A DNA stretch of 44,842 nt from Candidatus Woesearchaeota archaeon (GCA_016180275.1 JACPBN010000005.1:1-44842); one strand, 5' to 3'; positions 15,495-24,736 are shown, counted from the stretch's first letter. Notes: generated by a model from the letters alone, not told the origin. Translations and numbers: made by a program.

Positions 15495-16643
15495 TCACTC
15501 ATTTAGCTCAATTACAATAGCTTTCTCCTTGCCGTCAACTGATTTAATTAGCTTATGTCCTTTAAGCTTTTCCTTTATTGTTGCCCATGAATGCTTTTGT
15601 GTAATTTCTTTAAGTTCCTTGAGTAAATTATCAATTAGCCGGTAGTTATTGTAAATTATTTCTGCTTTTTGCCTTGTCTCATATTCCTTTTTTTCCATTT
15701 CTATAACAAGTGTTTGTTGTTCATTGATGATTGTCTGTATCTTTTGCATTTCCTTCTCAAATTTTATTATAGCAGAGGATTTCTTTTTAATTCCTGCAGA
15801 GAAATATCTTTCTAATGCTGCATTTAATGTGTCAGTTTTTTCAAAAGTGTAACTATTATCATTTTGACTTGGATCCTTATAATAACCAAGCTCAAAAGGC
15901 ACAACCTCTTCTAATTTATTGTCTTTAAGTACCAATAATGGGCGTAGCTTTTTTGCACGAAGCTTCTTAATTGCAGAGAATAAAGCATCTAAATCATCTG
16001 TTGTAAAGTCAATTGGCTTTTTTGACTTGTTTATCTTTGCCTGCAAACAGAGCTCTTCTGCAAATATGCCTCCTGTTCCAAGATCCATAGCTAATGACTT
16101 TACAGCTGCATTTTGGAGAGAATTCAGCAGTAATTTAGATAATTGCTCTTTGGTCAGTTCAAATAAATTATATTCCCTGATGGGAAGCTTGTATGTCTCC
16201 TTTATCTTTAAAGAACGGTCTTTCATGATGTGCTGCTCTAAAACTGCGATAATAGTGTATTTTTCATCACATAATATTACATTTCCACGAGCGAATAATT
16301 CAATAATTAGATTGTATTTATGTTCCTTTGTCTCAAGCAGAATTTCAATAATTCGCTCATAATTCTTTTGGGTAATCGCCCTAACGCGAGCATTTTCTAT
16401 TCTTCTTCTCAATAACGAGCAAAATTCAGTTGGCTCTGAGTCCATTTCAGGCTTATTCTCTATCATATATAGAAAGCTAGGTACATATATTCTCATTATT
16501 TTCCTGCCTTGATTTGGAAGATGTAATTGGAGTAAGAGTTCTTTTTCCTCTGGCTGATATATTCTATCTATTTTTGCATCTATTAAAGATTGTAATTCCT
16601 GCACTAAATAATGGATTTCTATAGATGATAGCTGGATTTTCAT
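15495..16643 (-). CDS. Rqc2/NFACT-type protein lacking the C-terminal NFACT-R domain
   Basis: The N-terminal NFACT-N domain is clear: MKIQLSSIEIHYLVQELQSL, then IDRIYQPEEKELLLQLH and a DSEPTEFCSLLRRRIENARV segment. A long coiled coil follows (about residues 285-345). In archaea and eukaryotes such proteins (Rqc2/NEMF) bind split large ribosomal subunits and tRNA in ribosome quality control. The usual length is 600-700 residues with a C-terminal NFACT-R (DUF814) domain. Here the protein stops at residue 382, just after the coiled coil. The next gene starts 12 nt later and is not NFACT-R, so this is a true short form or the missing domain is encoded elsewhere. Confidence 0.85.
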   Translation of the reverse strand: MKIQLSSIEIHYLVQELQSLIDAKIDRIYQPEEKELLLQLHLPNQGRKIMRIYVPSFLYMIENKPEMDSEPTEFCSLLRRRIENARVRAITQKNYERIIEILLETKEHKYNLIIELFARGNVILCDEKYTIIAVLEQHIMKDRSLKIKETYKLPIREYNLFELTKEQLSKLLLNSLQNAAVKSLAMDLGTGGIFAEELCLQAKINKSKKPIDFTTDDLDALFSAIKKLRAKKLRPLLVLKDNKLEEVVPFELGYYKDPSQNDNSYTFEKTDTLNAALERYFSAGIKKKSSAIIKFEKEMQKIQTIINEQQTLVIEMEKKEYETRQKAEIIYNNYRLIDNLLKELKEITQKHSWATIKEKLKGHKLIKSVDGKEKAIVIELNE

Positions 16644-16743
16644 AACATAAAGAATAATTAAAGAGATTATATATATTTAACTTATCAAAAGCAGATAAAT
16701 GTACAAAATAAATAATTATAGCAATGATTTAATATCCAAATAA

Positions 16744-18219
16744 CTACCCCAAAAACTTCCTTATCTTCCCGGCATTAGTAAGATTTTCACTAATGCCTTT
16801 AAAGTTCTCTGTCCTGAAGTCATGCATTATCTCTGAAGTTATCTTATTGTGCGCAGTATTCTCGTTGTAATCAAAGTCATCTGCAATCTTTAGAACATTC
16901 TCTTTTATCGTATCCGGTAAATACTCTAAGTTTGCTTTATTTAGATAACCAAGAGCTTCTTTCAAATCATATTCAAAGTTAGTATAACATTCTTGCAAAG
17001 CATCTCTGTCATAATCATTTAATGCTGTTAATCCAAGAAGCTCAGGCGGCAATCCTATGCTATACAATGATGCGCAGAATGTGATTGCTCTTGGAAGAAC
17101 TAAACCGCGTTCAGATTTTCTAGAATATCCAAACAATCCAATATGCAATTTTCTAAGCCTTCTTCTTGGCACGAATTGTGACATTCTATTAACATATGGC
17201 GCAAGGACAATTATCTCTTTTTCATACTGTTCCTGAATTTTGTCAATAATCTTAAGCGCTTTTTCCTCATCAACATATACAGGCTTCTTTCGTTTTGTGT
17301 TATTTATAGTTTCAATTGCTTTTTTGACAGTTTTCTCAGGATAATCATATTTAAACGCGCTTTGCGCAGTAAATGTCTGGACACTTGGATATCCTTTAAG
17401 CAGTTTTTCTGGCTGTGTTGGCTTAAAATTGCCTCTGAAAGGCGCAGTTCCAACTCCAATCATTGGGTATATATCAATACCTAATTTTTTCTCAGTTTCA
17501 TGAAGCCTTTGCAATGCCACCTTACACAGTAATATTGCAGATATGTTGCCATAATTCAATGCAGGATCACTTCTTGCTAACCAAACTCTTTGATTATCTT
17601 TAATCTTCTCAAACTTGATAAATTTCTCAATAATGTTTGCAGAATCCAATATTGCTTCTTTTGTCTCAAACAATGGAATAACTCTTAATGAATCCGGCTT
17701 AAACTCCCCTATCCATTTTGAAAGCGGAATATCATTAGGAAATAATTTTTTTGCCTGTTTGCCAACAACAAACTGCTTGTAATATTCAGCTACCCTAATA
17801 GGACAGCGTTCACTTGTAACCATCGGAATGGCAACTTCAAATATTGGGGCAATTTTATCGTTATATACCTGACGAGCAACATCAAAGCTTCTAGGGATAC
17901 TTTCTAAAATTTCTAACAATAATTTTGCTTCATTACCCTCTATAGTAGGATTTGGAACGCGAAGCAAAAGTTGATTGTCGCGGCCAAGGCGATTTTTCTT
18001 GAAATAATCTGGATTCTCAGACAATAATTTCTTAACAACATAATTATCTGTTTCCTTGCCTTCACAATCCCATAATTGCTCATCACAGTTTAAAGTAGAA
18101 AACGCATAGTATGCTTCTTTTATTTCAGCTTCTCCGCCGATTACAGAATGCTGAGCAAATGGCGCATTATTGACATTATCAGGATGTTGTGTGCTTAATG
18201 TTCTTGGGATTTTAGGCAT
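16744..18219 (-). CDS. ppcA: Phosphoenolpyruvate carboxylase, archaeal type
   Basis: A 491-residue archaeal-type PEPC, which carboxylates PEP with bicarbonate to oxaloacetate. The N-terminus MPKIPRTLSTQHPDNVN is the hallmark of the family; EQLWDCEGKETDNYVVKKLL and VAIPMVTSERCPIRVAEYY-like segments, and GVGTAPFRGNF, follow in order. It is much shorter than bacterial PEPC, as expected for this type. ATG 18219 is chosen because a TATA box (ATTTAAATA, near 18248) lies 29 nt upstream; an in-frame TTG seven codons earlier is less likely. PEP is also a DAHP synthase substrate, so it shares a precursor with the aromatic cluster. Confidence 0.94.
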   Translation of the reverse strand: MPKIPRTLSTQHPDNVNNAPFAQHSVIGGEAEIKEAYYAFSTLNCDEQLWDCEGKETDNYVVKKLLSENPDYFKKNRLGRDNQLLLRVPNPTIEGNEAKLLLEILESIPRSFDVARQVYNDKIAPIFEVAIPMVTSERCPIRVAEYYKQFVVGKQAKKLFPNDIPLSKWIGEFKPDSLRVIPLFETKEAILDSANIIEKFIKFEKIKDNQRVWLARSDPALNYGNISAILLCKVALQRLHETEKKLGIDIYPMIGVGTAPFRGNFKPTQPEKLLKGYPSVQTFTAQSAFKYDYPEKTVKKAIETINNTKRKKPVYVDEEKALKIIDKIQEQYEKEIIVLAPYVNRMSQFVPRRRLRKLHIGLFGYSRKSERGLVLPRAITFCASLYSIGLPPELLGLTALNDYDRDALQECYTNFEYDLKEALGYLNKANLEYLPDTIKENVLKIADDFDYNENTAHNKITSEIMHDFRTENFKGISENLTNAGKIRKFLG

Positions 18220-18267
18220 TTTAGAATTTGGAAGAGACAAAGATATTTAAATGTTTGCAGATGTAAA

Positions 18268-18768
18268 TTATAAATTGATTTTATTTTTTATTTTATTTAT
18301 GATGTTAGTTATATTTATTTTTTTAGTAGTATCAACAACCAATACATTATGCACTGCTTCCTGCGCTTCAACCAAGCAAGTGTCAAATATTTCCGTCTCA
18401 AGGTTTATCTTGACTTTATCTGGTAGCTTTAGATATCGTTTCTTGAGCCTTTTATTTAGAACTTTCAGATTGCACTTTGTAATAATGCACAAATCAACAT
18501 ATTTGCAAGGGAGATAATGAGATAGGTGGCTGTCAATTACCATACCGAAGCAGCTTTTGTTTAATTCAATCAAATGCGTAAGAACCTTTGCAAGCTTTTT
18601 TTCATCAATTATTTTGCTATGGTATTTTCTGTCATATCCTTCAGCTAGCTTGTATTTAGTTATGATTTTGTTGACATCAAAATATCTAAAATTAAGTTTT
18701 TCTGCAAGAGCTTTAGCTAGCGTTGTCTTGCCTGTGCAAACGCTTCCTGAAACGATTATTACTGACAT
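18268..18768 (-). CDS. Adenylate kinase, Fap7/AK6-like
   Basis: A 166-residue P-loop kinase. Walker A is GSVCTGKTT (residues 7-15), and YFDVNKIITKYKL plus VIDSHLSHYLPCKYVDLCIIT match the AK6/Fap7 family (compare the GTPGTGKT loop, here with Ser-Val-Cys-Thr). Fap7 proteins act in late 40S/30S maturation with uS11 and have weak adenylate kinase activity. The C-terminus (KINITNIINKIKNKINL) is very Asn/Lys/Ile-rich, reflecting AT-biased codons. It has the same strand as the toxin-antitoxin pair upstream, with 11 nt between them, so transcription may be shared. Confidence 0.85.
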   Translation of the reverse strand: MSVIIVSGSVCTGKTTLAKALAEKLNFRYFDVNKIITKYKLAEGYDRKYHSKIIDEKKLAKVLTHLIELNKSCFGMVIDSHLSHYLPCKYVDLCIITKCNLKVLNKRLKKRYLKLPDKVKINLETEIFDTCLVEAQEAVHNVLVVDTTKKINITNIINKIKNKINL

Positions 18769-18779
18769 AAGATCCTCAA

Positions 18780-19121
18780 TTAATACCCAAATCTTCGTTC
18801 ATAATCTTTATGGTCAAACCATTCAAGGATAACATTAACTATCATCAATTCATTTTCCTTAATTGTATAAATCAGCCTCCATCCATTTGGCAGATCATAT
18901 TTCCACAAATTAGTAATATCATATTTTTGAAAATAAATGCTTGACCATAGCCTTTTTGGTAATTTAATGCCGCAAGTAGGATTTTTTTTAAGTTCTCTTG
19001 TGGCTCTCTCAATAAACGCATAGAGCTGCTTATCCTGGAATTTACCTTCTTTTAGAATTTCAAAGTCATTCTCTAACTTTTTGTCTCCAAATGTTACATG
19101 GATAGGTTTTTTAGTATTCAA
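18780..19121 (-). CDS. RelE/ParE-family toxin
   Basis: A 113-residue protein of the RelE/ParE fold: HVTFGDKKLENDFEILKEGK, a central GIKLPKRLWSSIYFQKY, and the C-terminal strand DLPNGWRLIYTI, which matches the LPNGWRLIY consensus of archaeal RelE-like toxins. Members cut mRNA on the ribosome or block gyrase. The start overlaps the stop of the upstream gene by 4 nt (ATGA), the usual translational coupling of a toxin to its antitoxin. The antitoxin is encoded first. Activity is inferred from the fold. Confidence 0.85.
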   Translation of the reverse strand: MNTKKPIHVTFGDKKLENDFEILKEGKFQDKQLYAFIERATRELKKNPTCGIKLPKRLWSSIYFQKYDITNLWKYDLPNGWRLIYTIKENELMIVNVILEWFDHKDYERRFGY

Positions 19122-19384
19122 CGTAATTTAACACCTTTTGCAAGTATTTTCTTTATCCCTTCTGGATCATATGTCCAAAGAATGCACCCATCTTTGTCTA
19201 TGATTATCTTTCCGGAATGCTCCAAATAGTCTAAAATCACCTGAAAAGTCTGGTACATCATCTTTTTAGGCAGCTTTTTCCAAAGCTGGTATTTTCCGCA
19301 CTCCTGGCTATATTTTTGTATAGTTTTCTCTACCATTATCACTGATTCTAATGTCGGACTATGTAAAAGAGTTGTTTGCGACAT
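19118..19384 (-). CDS. Antitoxin partner, winged-helix-like
   Basis: An 88-residue protein coupled to the RelE-like toxin by a 4-nt overlap. The region from about residue 17 (MVEKTIQKYSQECGKYQLWK, then KLPKKMMYQTFQVILDYLEHSGKIIID) looks like a winged helix ending in a beta-wing with WTYDPEGI. It is not a classical RHH or AbrB antitoxin; pairing of this small winged-helix protein with RelE toxins is known in archaea as far as I recall. An internal ATG at residue 17 could be the real start. TATA-like sequence at about 19410-19420 fits a leaderless start at 19384. Confidence 0.72.
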   Translation of the reverse strand: MSQTTLLHSPTLESVIMVEKTIQKYSQECGKYQLWKKLPKKMMYQTFQVILDYLEHSGKIIIDKDGCILWTYDPEGIKKILAKGVKLR

Positions 19385-19500
19385 ATTATATAAGTATATA
19401 TAAGAAGAAATATATAAATATTCCTATTCTCCAGTATACACATACTTTATTTGAGTTATTATCCAATATCTTTAAATACTTTATTTTGATTACACTCAAT

Positions 19501-20703
19501 ATGGCAGTCAACGTAGATTTGTCCAACGTAAAGGTAAAATATGATATTCCGCATATAGTCGAAAAGCTAAAGACAAAAGTCAAGGAACTGCAGCCTTCAT
19601 TTATCAGCCATAATACAGATTTTAAGCTGATTAATGAACTAAAAAAAAAGTATGACAAATTTGAAAATATTGTATTAATTGGCAATGGCGGCTCTGTAAC
19701 AAGCTTTCATGCATTTCATAAAGCTTTTTCCCACAAGCTAAAGAAGAGGGTTTTTGTAGTAACCACAATGCAGCCAGAAGTGATTTCTTTTGTAAAAGAG
19801 GATTTTCCACCAAAAAATACATTGTTGATCGCGATAAGCAAGTCAGGCAATACTGTGGCGGTAATTGAGGCATTGCTTGCATTGCAGGAAAACAACGAAT
19901 ATAAATGTCTTGTAATAACATCAAAACAAGGAGCTTTATGGCAGATTGCTGAGAAAAATAAATATCTTGCATTAGAGCATCCTGAGATTGGAGGAAGGTT
20001 TTCTGGCACAAGTGAAGTTGCTTATCTGCCTGCTGCTTTATGCGGAATAGATATTAAGAAGATAGCTGAGTCTTCTGAAAAACTATACAATAAGTTCTAT
20101 AATATTGACAACAGGAATACTGCTGCTCAGACTGCTCTTGCCTTATCTTCATTGGAATATAATGGAGTTACTGAAATTTTTATGCCAATCTATTCTGCAC
20201 AATTAGATGGCTTTGGCAATTTGATTGTGCAATTGCTGCATGAAAGTGTGTGCAAGCTTGGCAGAGGCCAGACAATTTATTTCAGCTCTGCTCCAGAAAG
20301 CCAGCATCACACAAACCAAAGGTTTTTCGGAGGAAGGAGAAATGTTGCTGGCATGTTCTTGCGTACGAAAGATTCTGAGAATGAAGTCAAATTGAAAATT
20401 TCCAACAAGCTCCAGAAGGTTCAGCTTAATGATGCAACATTGAAGATCCTGCAGGGAGAAAAGCTCTCTAAAGCATTAGAATATGAGTTTTCAGGTGTTT
20501 ACCAGAATGCAATCAGAAAGAATATCCCTGTGATAGATGTTTCTGTCGATACAGCAGATGAAAAGAATCTAGGTGAGCTTATCGCGTTCTGGCAGCTGGT
20601 TGCTGTATATTCTGCCCTATTGAGAGACGTTGACCCATTTGACCAGCCTGCTGTTGAAGCTTCTAAGCAGATAAGCTTTGAGCTGAGGAAAAACAAGCGA
20701 TGA
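19501..20703 (+). CDS. pgi: Glucose-6-phosphate isomerase (SIS fold)
   Basis: A 400-residue protein with two SIS domains. LIGNGGSVTSFHAFHKAF (about residues 57-74), LLIAISKSGNTVAV, HPEIGGRFSGTSEVAYLPAA, and SAPESQHHTNQRFFGG match the phosphoglucose isomerase superfamily; Glu and His catalytic candidates are in EIGGRFSG and ESQHHTNQ. The enzyme interconverts glucose-6-P and fructose-6-P. ATG 19501 is chosen because TTTAAATA at 19471-19478 lies 30 nt upstream, giving a leaderless mRNA. The in-frame extension upstream crosses this promoter and is hydrophobic and AT-driven. It feeds the same sugar phosphates used by the transketolase nearby. Confidence 0.9.
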   Translation: MAVNVDLSNVKVKYDIPHIVEKLKTKVKELQPSFISHNTDFKLINELKKKYDKFENIVLIGNGGSVTSFHAFHKAFSHKLKKRVFVVTTMQPEVISFVKEDFPPKNTLLIAISKSGNTVAVIEALLALQENNEYKCLVITSKQGALWQIAEKNKYLALEHPEIGGRFSGTSEVAYLPAALCGIDIKKIAESSEKLYNKFYNIDNRNTAAQTALALSSLEYNGVTEIFMPIYSAQLDGFGNLIVQLLHESVCKLGRGQTIYFSSAPESQHHTNQRFFGGRRNVAGMFLRTKDSENEVKLKISNKLQKVQLNDATLKILQGEKLSKALEYEFSGVYQNAIRKNIPVIDVSVDTADEKNLGELIAFWQLVAVYSALLRDVDPFDQPAVEASKQISFELRKNKR

Positions 20704-20744
20704 TTATATACCCTCCTATTTTTTGAAAGTTATGTTTTAATAAT

Positions 20745-21458
20745 ATGGAAATGTCAACACTAATTTGGATAATAGTTGGAATTACTATAGGTTTCTTAAT
20801 TGGTAGATGGATTTATGACAAAGCAAAATGGTCTGATAAGAAGAAAGCCATTGATGCCGAATGGAGATTAAAATTAGAGACAGTAGATAATCAATATAAA
20901 AATAAAATTCTTGAGCTTCAAAAAAATACTGAATTAACCATAAAGAAATTAGCACATACTTGGGAATTAAAGTACACAAGTGACTTAGCAGAAATAAAGG
21001 ATCTTGTACAAAGTGCTGAAAAATATATGAGACATGACGCGATTAAACGTTCAAAAAGAACTCTTTTAGGTAAACTATGGGAACACGTTAGTCCATATTT
21101 GCCTAAGTTTCCATTTAGACCATCAGATATGAAATTTTTAGGATCACCGATAGATTTTATTATTTTTGATGGTGCATCTGAAAATGATATTAAGGAAGTT
21201 ATTTTTCTGGAAGTTAAAAGTGGTGATAGTACTTTAAGTAGTCAAGAAAGAAAACTAAAAAAAGCAATCGAAGAAGGAAAAGTATCTTGGAAATTATTTA
21301 ATGTTAAGAAACCTGAAGAGATTAGAGTTCAGGAAGAGGAAGATAACGAAAAGATAGCAGATGAGATAACACCTAATGAATTATATGAAAATATAGACAT
21401 AAAGATAAAATCCGTCAAGTCTGAAGATAATTCTGAAAATGAGAATAAAAATACTTAA
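20745..21458 (+). CDS. Membrane-anchored Holliday-junction-resolvase-like endonuclease
   Basis: A 237-residue protein. Residues about 4-24 form one transmembrane helix (LIWIIVGITIGFLIGRWIYD), a coiled coil follows to about 85, and a PD-(D/E)xK nuclease domain occupies about 95-190. The active site is FLGSPIDFIIFDG...EVIFLEVKSG, with the D and ExK in the right places. This matches the archaeal Endonuc_Holl family (PF10107), predicted nucleases related to Hjc. The tail (about 195-237) is acidic. Codon use is AT-rich like its neighbours. The biological role is unknown; membrane anchoring suggests DNA uptake or defence rather than replication repair. Confidence 0.85.
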   Translation: MEMSTLIWIIVGITIGFLIGRWIYDKAKWSDKKKAIDAEWRLKLETVDNQYKNKILELQKNTELTIKKLAHTWELKYTSDLAEIKDLVQSAEKYMRHDAIKRSKRTLLGKLWEHVSPYLPKFPFRPSDMKFLGSPIDFIIFDGASENDIKEVIFLEVKSGDSTLSSQERKLKKAIEEGKVSWKLFNVKKPEEIRVQEEEDNEKIADEITPNELYENIDIKIKSVKSEDNSENENKNT

Positions 21459-21461
21459 CTA

Positions 21462-23414
21462 TCACTTAAACACATACCCCAATTTAAGCTTCTCTGTGAT
21501 TACTCTCAGTTTATTATATATCTGCTGCGATGATGGATGCTTCTCTTCCCTTAATTTCTCATACAGGTCTTTTGCCTGCATGTAATAGTTGAATGCTTCC
21601 TCTCTTGAATTCCTATTCAATGCATGCTCTGCGCGAGAGAGCAGTTTTTCTATGCTGCCGTCATTTTTTGACAAAGAATGCTTTGTCCTGTAGAGTAATT
21701 TATGCAAGAGGTGCTTTTTGGTAAAGCCCTGTAAAAACATTATGGCTGAGAACAAGACAACAGAGAATACACCTAATAAGATAACTGTATCCTTGACAGC
21801 AAAAAGATCTGCCTGGAATAAGATCGTATTTTTTAATATGCTTTCACTTACTACAAAAGGATTATACTGTGCAATGTTCCTGATATATTCAGGCATGCTT
21901 TCCAACGGAAGGATCAAGTTAGATAATAATAATGCAACGCTTCCAAATGAGATGCTTGCAAGTATAGCTGTTTCCTGTGTGTTAAAGACATAGCCTATAA
22001 GCATGCCAATAAGAGTAAATACTGTTGTTATAAGCACGACTGCGAGATAGATGTTAAGCAGATTGTCTATTGGCAATGTGTTGAAGAAATATGCTGCAAC
22101 TGCAAGTATCACGATCATCTGCACAAGGACAAGTATCAAGGTGCTGAAGTATGTTGCAACAACAAATACAATGTCCCTTGTAGGTGTGATAAAATTCCTG
22201 AAATAGCTTGGAGAAGTTTTTTCCATCATCACAATTGTGGTAGAGAGCAAGAGAGCAATGAACATTATCACTAAAGCGATCAATCCAGAGAAGATATAGT
22301 TAAGATGCGTTTTTTCTGCAAGCAGAGGCATGATCTTTGTGATTATAGGCGATGCTATCTTTTCTGCGCTTGTTACCTGGATTGTGCCGATGTTTGCAAG
22401 GATAGTATTTATGGATGTTTCTAATGCTCCTGTTTTTTCTGAGCTTGTCTTTAACGCTTCATCGATTGATTTTGAGTTTGCATTTACTGCTGCAAGCGAA
22501 GATCTTGAATTATCTATGTTCTGCTTTAATTGAGTGACTAAGTCATTGACTTCCTTCCAGCTTGCATCTGTCGTGTTGACTGAAGTGCTTAGCCTGTATT
22601 CGATGCTCTCTGCATTTCCTATAGAGATATCAACATTATTCTTGAGAGAAGTTTTAGTGTCATCTGTAACATTTGGCAAAAGGTCTATTGCTGTCTTTAC
22701 GCCAGAAAGCTTTGATTTTATTTCAGCCACTCTTGTGCCAGTATCTGTCTTAAAGAGAGTGAATGTATCTCTTACTTTATCGTTTGCAGATCCTACAGTA
22801 TCAGCATTTCCGCTCAATCCATCCAATGCCTTGCTGACCTTCCCTGAATTATCAACCAGCTCTTTATTCTTGGCAGTAAGCTCAGTATTCTTGTCTTTAG
22901 TTTCTTTGACGGTAGCAAGAGATGCTGATAAGGTTGATTTTGTATCTTCGATCTTTGTAAGCAATGTTTGGGTAAGGTCTAAGCTGATAGACTTTGATTC
23001 CTCGCCAAGATTGCTGGACAAAGTATCGACTGCCATATATACAAGATTGACCCTTGAATAATCAGCGACAAAAGTTACTTCATTCTGCTTGTTATCTGAG
23101 GTTTTTAGATCTCCTGGAAATAAGATGCAGAGATGTGAAGTGCCTTGCTTAACGCTTTCTATGCAGGTTGCATTAGAAGAGGATTTTGTGACTGAATATT
23201 TATTATCCACTAATTTCTTTAGGAAAGATTCTGTCAGCTCAGAATACTTGTCTGAATATACACTTACGCTTATGCTGTATTTGTTTGCATTGTTGAAAGC
23301 TGCACCTACCAAAAGCATGACAAGCAACGGCCCAAATATGACTATAAGCGAAGAGGTTCTTGACCTAAGCAAAAGCTTCATATCTTTTTTGATAATCCTT
23401 GCGACTTTTAGCAT
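21462..23414 (-). CDS. ABC-2 type exporter permease with large outer domain and cytoplasmic tail
   Basis: A 650-residue permease. One N-terminal transmembrane helix (about residues 22-40) is followed by a Ser/Thr/Asn-rich external domain (about 45-345) with long coiled-coil segments, as in YhgE/Pip-like and ABC-2 permeases. Five more helices lie at about 350-560 (including LIALVIMFIALLLSTTIVMM). A soluble helical tail (about 585-650, AEHALNRNSREEAFNYYMQA) resembles TPR-like helical pairs. The ATPase gene lies 76 nt upstream on the same strand. The substrate is unknown; the architecture suits export of a peptide or envelope component. Confidence 0.85.
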   Translation of the reverse strand: MLKVARIIKKDMKLLLRSRTSSLIVIFGPLLVMLLVGAAFNNANKYSISVSVYSDKYSELTESFLKKLVDNKYSVTKSSSNATCIESVKQGTSHLCILFPGDLKTSDNKQNEVTFVADYSRVNLVYMAVDTLSSNLGEESKSISLDLTQTLLTKIEDTKSTLSASLATVKETKDKNTELTAKNKELVDNSGKVSKALDGLSGNADTVGSANDKVRDTFTLFKTDTGTRVAEIKSKLSGVKTAIDLLPNVTDDTKTSLKNNVDISIGNAESIEYRLSTSVNTTDASWKEVNDLVTQLKQNIDNSRSSLAAVNANSKSIDEALKTSSEKTGALETSINTILANIGTIQVTSAEKIASPIITKIMPLLAEKTHLNYIFSGLIALVIMFIALLLSTTIVMMEKTSPSYFRNFITPTRDIVFVVATYFSTLILVLVQMIVILAVAAYFFNTLPIDNLLNIYLAVVLITTVFTLIGMLIGYVFNTQETAILASISFGSVALLLSNLILPLESMPEYIRNIAQYNPFVVSESILKNTILFQADLFAVKDTVILLGVFSVVLFSAIMFLQGFTKKHLLHKLLYRTKHSLSKNDGSIEKLLSRAEHALNRNSREEAFNYYMQAKDLYEKLREEKHPSSQQIYNKLRVITEKLKLGYVFK

Positions 23415-23490
23415 TTTATTATTATTCTCATTATTTTTCTACTAATTATCTTTGTAGTGGTTTTCTTTTTATTTGTTATTTTTTGAGGGA

Positions 23491-24450
23491 TTATTTTTCT
23501 TGTGTTAGTGAAGCAAACACTTCATTAAGGCTGGGCTTGCTCACATACAAGTCAGCCAGTTTTTGTTTTGTGATATGTAAGGTATGCAGCACATAATGTA
23601 ATGCAGCATCTGGTGTTGGAGTGTGTAAAATTAACCTATTATCTTGAACTTCTGAATTTGTAATTATATTTTTATATGCTTTAAGACTGGCAATTATCTG
23701 TTTATAATCAGCATGTTCTGTTTCAAGATGTATTTGATAATTTTTAGAAAAATTGTCTTTTAGTTCATCTGGATTGCCTGTAGCTACTATCTGCGCATTA
23801 TGCAATATTGCCATGTTATGGCAAGTATGTTCAAGCTCTTCTAAGAAATGAGATGCAATTATAACTGTAGTGCCATTTTCATTTATTCTCTTAATTAAAT
23901 CCCATGTCTGCTTTCTTAACATTGGATCTAAATCAGATGTTGGCTCATCTAAGATTAGGACTTTTGGTGAATGAATTAAAGCGCATGCAATACTTAATCG
24001 TTTTTGCATTCCGCCAGAAAGATTTACCGCAAGCCTTGTCCTTGAGTCTTCAAGCATAGTTAATTTCAGAAGCTGTTGTATGCTCTCATGTTTTTGTTTT
24101 CTTGAAATATTATACAAGCTGCCAAAATGATCGAGATTTTCCTCAACTGTGAGCCTTGGATATACGCTAGCTTGCTGGCTTGCAAATCCAAATAAGCTGT
24201 TTACTCTCAAAGGATGCTTATATACAGATTTATAATCATTGCCGTCTTTAAACAAGACATCTCCTTCCTCTGGTTGATAAAATCCTATGATAGAATTTAG
24301 AATTGTAGTTTTGCCTGAGCCAGACAGTCCTATAATGCCAAATATCTCTCCTTGCCTGATTGTCATATTAAGCTTATCAAGTACAAGTTTTTGGCCAAAT
24401 TCCTTTCTGAAGTCTTTAAGGACTATAATAGCCTCTTTAGTAACAGTCAT
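23491..24450 (-). CDS. ABC transporter ATP-binding protein
   Basis: A 319-residue ABC ATPase. Walker A is GLSGSGKTT (about residues 41-49), the Q loop FGFASQQASVYP, the signature LSGGMQKRLSIA, Walker B VLILDEPTSDLDP and the switch His in IIASHFLEEL. The C-terminal 90 residues form the extension common in ABC-2 drug or polysaccharide exporters. It pairs with the permease downstream. The start follows AAGAGGT. Its promoter region (24470-24530) contains ACTTTAAATA on the minus strand, close to the ACTTTAAAGT operators of the divergent TrmB gene, so that regulator may control it. Confidence 0.93.
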   Translation of the reverse strand: MTVTKEAIIVLKDFRKEFGQKLVLDKLNMTIRQGEIFGIIGLSGSGKTTILNSIIGFYQPEEGDVLFKDGNDYKSVYKHPLRVNSLFGFASQQASVYPRLTVEENLDHFGSLYNISRKQKHESIQQLLKLTMLEDSRTRLAVNLSGGMQKRLSIACALIHSPKVLILDEPTSDLDPMLRKQTWDLIKRINENGTTVIIASHFLEELEHTCHNMAILHNAQIVATGNPDELKDNFSKNYQIHLETEHADYKQIIASLKAYKNIITNSEVQDNRLILHTPTPDAALHYVLHTLHITKQKLADLYVSKPSLNEVFASLTQEK

Positions 24451-24590
24451 TATAACCTCTTTTCAGTTTGATTCATGCTGAATTCTCTTACTGTATTTTA
24501 AATGTTGTCAACTATTTAAAGTTTGCTGCCCCAAAAGCAATTTTGTAAGTACAAAAGATTTAAATAGTAGTTATGATATAATAACAATCT

Positions 24591-24620
24591 ACTTTAAAGT
24601 GGTATTATGTACTTTAAAGT
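24591..24620 (+). promoter_or_regulatory. Tandem palindromic operators of the TrmB gene
   Basis: The palindrome ACTTTAAAGT occurs twice (24591-24600 and 24611-24620), exactly 20 bp centre to centre, two DNA turns, so dimers would bind the same face. A TATA box (GATTTAAATAG, about 24557-24567) places the transcription start at about 24590, so bound protein would block the start. A related half-match lies in the promoter of the divergent ABC ATPase gene (24516-24526). Autoregulation by the TrmB protein at 24737 is inferred. Confidence 0.6.
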
Positions 24621-24675
24621 AAATAACCCCATTAATGAGTTGTTAGTTAATGCACTAGAGCAGGGTAAAAAATAG
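24607..24675 (+). CDS. Possible 22-codon leader ORF before the TrmB gene
   Basis: An ORF MYFKVNNPINELLVNALEQG plus two Lys, preceded by GTGGT four bases before the ATG, similar to the ribosome-binding site of the small gene at 2105. It begins inside the second operator and ends 61 nt before the TrmB start. The amphipathic helix-like sequence looks coding, but the ORF is short. It may be a microprotein that modulates the regulator, or chance. Confidence 0.35.
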   Translation: MYFKVNNPINELLVNALEQGKK

Positions 24676-24736
24676 TAACATATTAATAGTAGTAGTTTCA
24701 TTTTATCCTGCAGTAATAAAAAAGGGGGAGAGCACT

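Noticed and set aside
19351..19500. N-terminal extension of phosphoglucose isomerase
   Set aside because: It crosses the TATA box and overlaps the divergent antitoxin start; the sequence is AT-driven and does not match the family.
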